A stretch of 64,000 nt of DNA from Fallopia convolvulus (Eukaryota > Streptophyta > Magnoliopsida > Caryophyllales > Polygonaceae): NCBI GenBank assembly GCA_964016875.1, contig OZ024722.1, positions 62,083,443-62,147,442 of the forward strand, written 5' to 3'. The notes below the pieces were generated by a model. The model saw only the letters and a program-made list of their open reading frames with translations. It had not been told where the DNA came from and searched no databases. Below are positions 56,812-64,000 of this stretch, one piece after another (the first letter of the stretch is position 1; each line of letters starts with the position of its first letter). The position numbers and the translations under genes are program-made.

Positions 56812-58071
56812 TCACCTACAACTTGGCGGATTCAAGCATTTGTAAACCGCGGAAGCCGGTTGCTTAACCTCGGGTATGCTACTTGCATCCACAAACCTCA
56901 CCTCTCCCGGACCAAACGAAAGCTCGCCGTGCCTGTCAATGTTCTTCACTATGAGCATCATTTCAAAACCAACAAACACACTAAACTCGATCCAAATGAC
57001 AACAAAAAAGAACTTCCATTCGCCCCTTTCTATGTTACCTTCGAAGATCGAGTCCGATCAAGCCTGCCTGTAAAACCGACAAGTTGTCAGAGTCCGGGGA
57101 CACAATGATGACCGTGTCACCCGAGTACTGCGTCTCGAGGATCGACATGAGCTGCGTCACACGAACGAACACGTCGGAGACGCTCTCGTTCGGTGTCCCG
57201 TCGTTGATCGGTGGAGGCTTTGCATTTGGAGAGACACTATCTGAGGCATAAATCTGCATCATGATCAAATGTGGTTGATCCTTTCATCTTATTTTGCAAA
57301 TTGAGCTATAAATCCAATTTCATCTTGCAAATCAATCAAGTCTTACTTCAGATATGGATTCGAGTGTCTTGCCTTCATAAGCTCCAAGCCCTCGGGCATC
57401 AAGAAAGCTATACTCCGGCACAATGTGACTACCAAAATCAAAGCATACAAACTCAATAGGAAGAAAATTGATGTAATTTGGGGATTAATTAATCAATTAA
57501 TTACCTGCGATCCATTTTGTTGAGAGAAGCGATTATCTCAGCAGCTTGATAAGCACGCTGAGTAATGGAAGGCCAAATCCAGCAGCTTCCTTGACAAGCG
57601 CCGATCTCCCTCAACGCCAACGCTGCCCTAACCGTCTGGCGTTTTCCGATCTCCGACAAGCCGTTGTCCACCGACGTCTTCGCCACCGGATTCGTGTTTA
57701 TCACGCCCGCGCTTTCGTACTCCGATTCCCCAGCCCTAACCAGAAAGTACCTGCAATTGAGCGCCGTAAACATGGCGAAGCACGAAATCGAGCATGGAAA
57801 AACAGATTGGTTTGTAATTGAGAGCGGGAATTGAGAAATTGGACCTGTTGACGAGCCGGAGAGGGGGCATTTGGAAGAGTCCGCGAGCGTCGGCGGAGAT
57901 TGGGGTGAGATTGATGGGGGAAGAGGAGGAGAGGGAGAATGCGAGTGAGGTGAGGAGGAGGCGGCGGTGGATGACGGGATTTGGAGTCGGCGGCGGACGA
58001 GGAGGAGCGGTGGTTTGTGGTGGCGGGGGAAGCGGTGGGGTTGTGGAATTGGTTATTGTTGCCGGAAACAT
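56812..58071 (-). CDS. phosphoglycerate-mutase-like protein, probably thylakoid-lumenal, catalytic His lost
   Basis: Five exons (minus): 57845-58071, 57505-57750, 57347-57428, 57039-57253, 56812-56932, for 296 residues in frame. The N-terminus is a bipartite signal: a Pro/Thr-rich plastid part, then a twin arginine HRRLLLTSLAFSLSSSS and a possible cleavage site SADA before RGLFQMPP. This suggests Tat-type import to the lumen (inference). The histidine-phosphatase fold is visible: YFLVRAGES at about 77-85, NGLSEIGKRQTVRAALALRE, the IWPSITQRAYQAAEII segment and VPEYSFLDARGLGAYEGKT. The catalytic motif RHG is RAG, and the second histidine motif (family THGG) is replaced by SPDSD. Activity as a phosphatase or mutase is unlikely. 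The upstream frame (MLPGN) starts with GTG. Confidence 0.85.
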
Positions 58072-60652
58072 GTTTTCAGTGTTTCCGGGCAACACTTTTT
58101 TGTGGTGTTGTATGATTTCACGTACGCCACGGCTTCCATTGAAAAGATTAGGATATTTTTTTTGAGTAGGTAAAAATTCGGTTTATCGAACTAACCGATA
58201 AAATCGAGAGGCCGAATAAACGGTAGTCGAAAAACTGATAGTAACATACAAAGATGACCAAGAACAAAACAGACAGAAAAGAAAGTTCATTTAACAAAAA
58301 AGCACTCGAACGAAACGGATAGGATTTCTTTTTCTAACCACTTGAATTGTGAATTACAAAAAAAAACTTTGTTAAGCAATAATATTTGGTCAATATTTTG
58401 TGAGGAAAGAATTGCATATAAATTGTGGAATTGGATTTAATAGATTTTAGAAAAATACTATACTCCTTAGTTTATTTTTTTTGGTCGAGATAACCTTTGG
58501 TTATTAAAAGTCGAACCAAAGAACTCTAAGTACTATCCTTGATGCTTAACTGATTGACTAGATGTCTGAATGCTCGCAGGACTTACGTACCCCCTTGAAA
58601 TTATGAGTACTTAGCGTAATCACTCACTTAAGCCGTTTTACACATTGCATTTGCACCCATGGACTTGCTTCACAAGGTGGATATATTTGCATTGATTAAT
58701 CTTAGATCATTCCTAATTACTCTATATCTAGCAACTTGTAACATGTGCACAAATATTCCATGGAAAGACAAATCTAAGATTCAATAAGCTAATTTCCATG
58801 TGAAGATTCTTCTTTTAATTTCTTTAAATAATGGGCCATTACTATTGGGCATTTGGGCCATTCCTTAAGTTATTAAGTAGCCCACTTCCAAATATAGAAA
58901 ACCCAATAATATTTACACCATGGATTGTTATCCGTACAACTTAATTCGGTACTCCGTATAATTCAGGCAGGGCCTTTCAGGCTATGTTACACTTGTGAGC
59001 ATTTTGTTTCTCCTAAATCCAATAAATTACTATATTGATTCAACGAAGACGACAACAACATGAACCCAGTGTCAACCCGCCTCAGGCAGAATCTGGAGGG
59101 TCATGATGTACATATCCTTGCCCCAATATAAAATCGAGAGGGTGAATGAAGAAAGACCAAGTATTATCATTGCCCGAAAGACCCAAAGAAAACTAAAATT
59201 CAGCTATGTGACAATGATAACTGAATGAGTCGATCTAGTTAGAATGCATCAAAATTGATATAGAGATTATATCCATCTCAAATGCATTGTATAAAAGCCA
59301 ATGAGCATGAGGATGGCACCCCATAAAAATTCTAAAGGTAAAGGGGGGAAATGCATTAAAAGCACCCGTAATTTTCTTGTATTTGCATAAAACCACCCTT
59401 AATTTCAACCAAAACAACAAAACAAATGTTCTATGCTTCTAGCCATAACGGTAGTAAATTGGTAAGTTTTAAATATTTCACTTTGAAGCTAGAAACTTTA
59501 GTACTATATCCGCAACATGAAAATTAATAATTTAAGTTGTTTGTTATCCATACAATATGGTAAACTTAATGTCATAATAGTTCATGTGAAATTTTATAGT
59601 TAATTGTTGTCCAAACATTTTTTACTAATTCATTTCTTCTTGAGCGTTTCCTTTCCTTACAAAATCATATCATTCCTATATGGCCAAAGCTGCAGAAGAC
59701 CAACTTCTTTATTATAAAAATCTAATTTTCCCTGAAAGATTTCAGCTCACCAATCATATACTAACATGGAGTTGTTTCTTATCCTTTTGAATTTAATTAT
59801 TACTCCAGTTTCTTCTGCAGATTATAATTAATGCTGTCTCAAGTTCTAGATTTCTTGTTCCATATTACACCGTCCAAATCCAGCATTGAATTTGAACACT
59901 GACATCTCAATCTCTTGATGATTTTATATTCAAAGGGCTTCTTGAGTCATTAATCTCTAATCACAATAGAAGCTGAACATATTATTCAAGATACAGATGC
60001 AAGAACATGTACTTTATTTTAGTTTTAGTAATCATTTTCAAACTAATTCTATATTAGAGTCTACATTAAACAAGAATTAGCATTCTGAAGCTGCACAATT
60101 AAGTATTGGCCTTTCTCATACCAAGACAAGCCAATATTGCTTAATCTAATGCATTATTAATTAATCACTCTTTGTTAATAGTCTTGTAGAAGCCACATTG
60201 ATATCTGCAACAAATTTAACCTTTAAAAAAAATTCTATCTTTTTGAGCTTTTGGAATCTGTTCCAGAGCACCACTCTATTTTCTTGGTCTGTGCACATCA
60301 GTAAACATGAAAGTATGGTTAATTGAAGCTGCCCATAACCAATTAGTCTTGGATACCTAAACACAATTAAAGTGGGCACTTATCTCAGTAATCCTTGATC
60401 TAATTAGTCAACCAGTTCACAGATGCTTTTCTCACCAATTTCATCATCTTCCTGCATATCTAATTATTCCTTCATTTGAAAGCAATTCCCTAGCTAGCCA
60501 TCAGAAGCATGCAAGCAAAGCCATTATTCTTTGCCAACAAAAAAGTGTCACACACTCACACCACTCAAACCTCCATTCACACTACTTATTCATCTCTTCT
60601 CTCATTCTTCCAATCTAACTTACACTGAAAAACAAAAACAAAAAACATAACA
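58072..60652. other. intergenic between the PGM-like and BURP genes
   Basis: The two genes are divergent, so both promoters lie here. No further gene or mobile element with definable borders was found. Confidence 0.5.
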
Positions 60653-62579
60653 ATGTTCAGCAAATTTTTGTTCATTCTCTTCCTTATGGCCTTTTCTATG
60701 TCACACTTGTCGGTTAGTCTTAATCTTACATCTCTTGTTGTTTTCATACACTTACAAAACATACCCTTTTTGTGACTTAACATTTTGTTCTTGTTTGTAG
60801 GCATCAAATGGCAACAAGACTCACAATCCTTTCACAGTGAAGGCGGCTTTGATTCGATACTGGAACAAGCAAGTATCAAACAATCTTCCAAAACCCGAGT
60901 TCCTACTCTCAAAGGCGTCGCCTCTTAGCACAATCCAATCCTCATTCCTTGCGAAACTCGCCTCTCAAAACGCTCTCTCAACTCATCTTACAATCTTCTG
61001 CTCATCCGCAAACCTGTTTTGTCGATTCGAGTCCAAGACTCAAATTGACAATAACCAAAGAAAGGCGCCCCACAAAAATGCAGACTTCTCATCTTACACT
61101 AGCAAGCCATTCTCAAACTATGGCGGATCAGGAGTCAGAGGATCCGATTCGTTCAAGAACTACTCTCTCAACATCAACATGCCGAAAAACTCATTTACCC
61201 ACTATAGCTCTGCCTCTAGTGGACACAATGAGATGTTCACAAACTATGCTGACAATGCAAATGTGGGTGATGATGGATTCACAAGCTACTCCTCCGGATC
61301 GGCTGGTGGCTCAGGCCAATTCACGAGCTATGAATCGAATGTGAATGTCCCGGATCTTAAGTTCACGAGCTATGATTCGAATAGCCGGGGCCATAGATTG
61401 TCATTTGCTAACTACACAGGGGATTCAAACTCTGGCAAGGAGGCTTTCACTAGCTATGGTAAGAATGGGGATGGAGTTCCTATGGAGTTTAGTAACTATG
61501 GAGAGACTTCAAACATTCTCGGCTCTACATTTACCGGATATAGTGAGATGGCGAATGGTGCCAACGACACGTTTAAGGGCTACTCGGGTGATGCTAACAA
61601 TCCTAACAACAATTTCAAGAGTTACAATGTTGGGGCGAAAGCCGGTGTTGATAGCTTTGTAAGCTATAGAGATGGAGCCAATGTGGGTCATGAGACGTTT
61701 CAGTCTTATGGGAAGAGTGAGGATAAGGCAAAGGCGAGTTTTGTGAACTATGGGAAGTCATTCAATGAAGGGAGTGATGAGTTTAGTGAGTATGGGAAGG
61801 GGGCGAAAAGCCGAGAAATTGAGTTCAAGTCATATGGTGTCAATAACACATTCAAAGGGTATGGTGATAGTGAGAAGGGGGTGTCATTTGCAATGTACAT
61901 GAACAAAAGTTCAACAAGGGTAAAGAAGTCTTTTGGCAATAGGTTTGTGGAAGAAGGTAAGTTCTTTAGGGAATCAATGTTGAAAAGAGGTAATGTGATG
62001 AGAATGCCTGATATCAAAGATAAGATGCCTAAGAGATCATTCTTGCCAAGATCAATCCTCAAGAAAATCCCATCTTCGTCTCTAAGCAAGATCTTTAAGA
62101 TGGATGGAGTGATCAAGAACGCGGTTGAGGAGTGCGAGAGGGAGCCAAGCAAAGGCGAGACCAAGAAATGTGTAGGGTCAATCGAGGACATGATCGACTT
62201 TTCGGTATTGGTCCTTGGTCACAACATTGTTGTAAGGACAACTGAGAATGTGAATGGGTCAGGAGAGAAGGTGGTTATTGGTGAAGTAAGAGGAATCAAT
62301 GGTGGTAAGGTAACAAAATCAGTGTCTTGCCATCAAAGCTTGTTTCCTTACTTGCTTTACTATTGTCATTCGGTTCCGAAAGTTAGGGTTTATGAGGCTG
62401 ATATTCTTAGCATAGATGGGAATGTTAGGATTAACCATGGTGTAGCAATTTGTCACCTTGATACCTCGTCATGGAGCGCGGGTCATGGGGCGTTTGTCGC
62501 GTTAGGGTCCGGGCCAGGGCTCATTGAGGTGTGCCATTGGATCTTTGAGAATGACATGACTTGGAATGTTGCTGATTAG
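60653..62579 (+). CDS. polygalacturonase-1 beta-subunit-like BURP-domain protein
   Basis: Two exons, 60653-60712 and 60801-62579, in frame for 612 residues. The intron (CG|GTTAGT to TTTGTAG|GCATCA) separates the signal peptide MFSKFLFILFLMAFSMSHLS from the rest. The proprotein part follows (PFTVKAALIRYWNKQVSN). A long array of 14-residue FxxY repeats spans about residues 115-376 (FTSYSSGSAGGSGQ, FTSYESNVNVPDLK, FTSYDSNSRGHRLS). The BURP domain runs from about 400 to the end: FFRESMLKRGNVMRMPDI, then the cysteine-histidine series SCHQ, YYCH, AICHLDTSSW and EVCHWIFENDMTWNVAD. This is the tomato PG1-beta / AroGP type, a secreted cell-wall protein that associates with polygalacturonase. Length is normal. 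Seen directly: signal, repeats and CH motifs; wall location is from the family. Confidence 0.95.
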
Positions 62580-64000
62580 AAGGACACTTTTATCATTTTC
62601 AAAAAGAAAATGTTCTTTTGTGTAACTCAAGATTGGTGTGCTTTGCTTAATTGGTTGCTATCACTTTTGATTGTTCAAAGTTTGTCTGATTGATGTTTGG
62701 AGAGTACTAGTAATAGAGGGTCCATTGATTTTTGTCCTTTTTCTTACTATTTTGCCATGTTTTTTTTAGTTCATTTAAATTGTGGTGAATATATTGAGGT
62801 TCAAAGAGTGTTTTTTTTTTTCAATGGTAAAAATTGGAATTTACAGAGGTAAAGTAAAAAAAAAAACCAAGGCACAAACAATTGATGTGTTATTATGGAT
62901 GTGAGAAGATAGAACAACAACAATAAAAACACATATATTTACGTGGTTCACTGACATCGTGTTGTTACGTCCATGTGTAGAAGGAGAATTGATATTATTA
63001 GGAGGCAAACAATACATATTACAGATTATGAGATATTTCAAGAGTATATATGAAGACTATATGAAGACTCTTGAAACTCTAATTTAGATTATGGGTCGTA
63101 TGTCTAAGCAAATCATGATAGGCCTAAAATAGAATACATGCTATAACGTTTTGGTAGACTCTCGGATCCCTGATGGATATCTATCAACAACATATTCAAG
63201 ACACGTTAACATGATGATATATATTATAACTTAGAAAATCACTCAAAGATGAACTTACAAGATACCTTGTTTGGTAGCTAGGCTCCAGTTTGTGTCAATA
63301 GTAAGTTTGATCATGATAAAGAAGATTGGTGAGTGGGAATTTTGAGTTCATAGTACAAATGTTTGATAAATAGCCTGCATTTTGCAGCTCTTTCCTCTAA
63401 AGTATTATAAAAATCGCTAGATGAAACATATATTCAAAACTTTGGAATTTGCATGCTTAAATTTTGTCGTTTGTGTGAGAAAATGCTTTTGTGGCAGCTT
63501 TGCCTTTGAGAGCCACTAAACCAAAGGAATCTCAGAGAATACTGAATGCAATTTTAATTTGCAAGCTTACTTTTCTTTATTATTATTTTTCATTTCAAAG
63601 ACATAAACAGTAAAAAGAAAGAAGAAAGAAAGGGAGGTGGACCTGGAAATTGTGCAAGTAAGTACGGTTCTAAAAATAAAAGCATGAAGTATAGAAATTA
63701 GATTGTTATTTTATTGAGATTGATGTGAGAAACTGAGAATTTTCAAATCATAAGAAATGATTGGATTTCTGTGTAGATATTTCGATCAATATTTAATTCA
63801 GACTGGTATGTGTACCAATTATCCACCTATATTGACCATTTTATTTCATTAAATATACTTTAAAATAATTATCGTTTTAGTATTTTAATTTTGATTAACT
63901 TTTTGTGTCAGATTTTCTAGACAATGTGAGATATAAAAATTATTATTAAATTTATTTTATTTGATCAATATTATTTATTTATTGAGTCAAAATATGACTA
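62580..64000. other. 3' flank of the BURP gene
   Basis: AT-rich, with no supported gene. The block 62920-63020 (TTTACGTGGTTCACTGACAT and following) has a repeat-like look, but its borders are not defined. Confidence 0.45.

Noticed and set aside
57546..58165. Plus-strand Gly/Arg-rich ORFs
   Set aside because: Antisense shadows of the Pro-rich first exon of the histidine-phosphatase-like gene.

Overview
This is plant nuclear DNA. It shows intron-rich genes with GT-AG borders, long AT-rich spacers, MITEs, LTR retrotransposons and Helitron ends. A eudicot is certain from gene content. An asterid, perhaps Lamiales, is my inference from the flavour of the DXR transit peptide. Ten protein genes and one tRNA gene look intact; a large part of the rest is mobile DNA.

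Layout. 0.2-1 kb: DUF1645 protein gene (+). 2.5-10.3 kb: a Stowaway MITE, Helitron ends, and an orphan 4-kb Ty3-type LTR with its PBS and one retro-ORF. 11.2-14.3 kb: a non-autonomous LTR element with three LTRs whose ORF carries a PTB-like RNA recognition motif. 15-20 kb: relics, including two fragments of a fibrillarin gene. 20.5-22 kb: a small LTR element with a perfect 5-bp target duplication. 22.6-26.3 kb (-): DXR, second enzyme of the plastid MEP pathway, 12 exons. 27.7-31.3 kb (-): PEX14, peroxisomal docking protein, 12 exons. 32.6 kb (-): tRNA-Leu(TAG). 33.1-34.4 kb (-): CASP-like membrane protein. 34.6-35.7 kb: a Mutator-like element with a 9-bp target duplication. 36.3-51.3 kb (-): a tandem family of three four-helix membrane proteins that resemble the N-terminal half of the E3 ligase SIS3 but have no RING. 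A LENG1/CIR_N gene, a truncated Copia and a nearly young full-length Copia are interleaved with them. 54.2-55.3 kb (+): PTRHD1-like gene. 55.4-55.7 kb (-): relic first exon of a neprosin-family gene. 56.8-58.1 kb (-): histidine-phosphatase-fold protein that has lost both catalytic histidines. 60.7-62.6 kb (+): BURP-domain polygalacturonase-1 beta-subunit-like protein.

The most interesting locus is the third SIS3-like paralogue (49.8-51.3 kb). A 184-bp solo LTR sits inside an ancestral exon, and removing it with its target duplication restores an ungapped alignment to the paralogues. The LTR appears to supply a splice donor and acceptor that keep the frame, which would be a recent intron gain from a retrotransposon. 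The same gene also has a tandem duplication that copies an intron acceptor, an apparently exonised intron, and a last exon built from a 57-bp minisatellite.

Exon models were built by hand from splice signals, reading phase and family similarity. Every multi-exon model closes to a multiple of three. No database search or RNA evidence was available.
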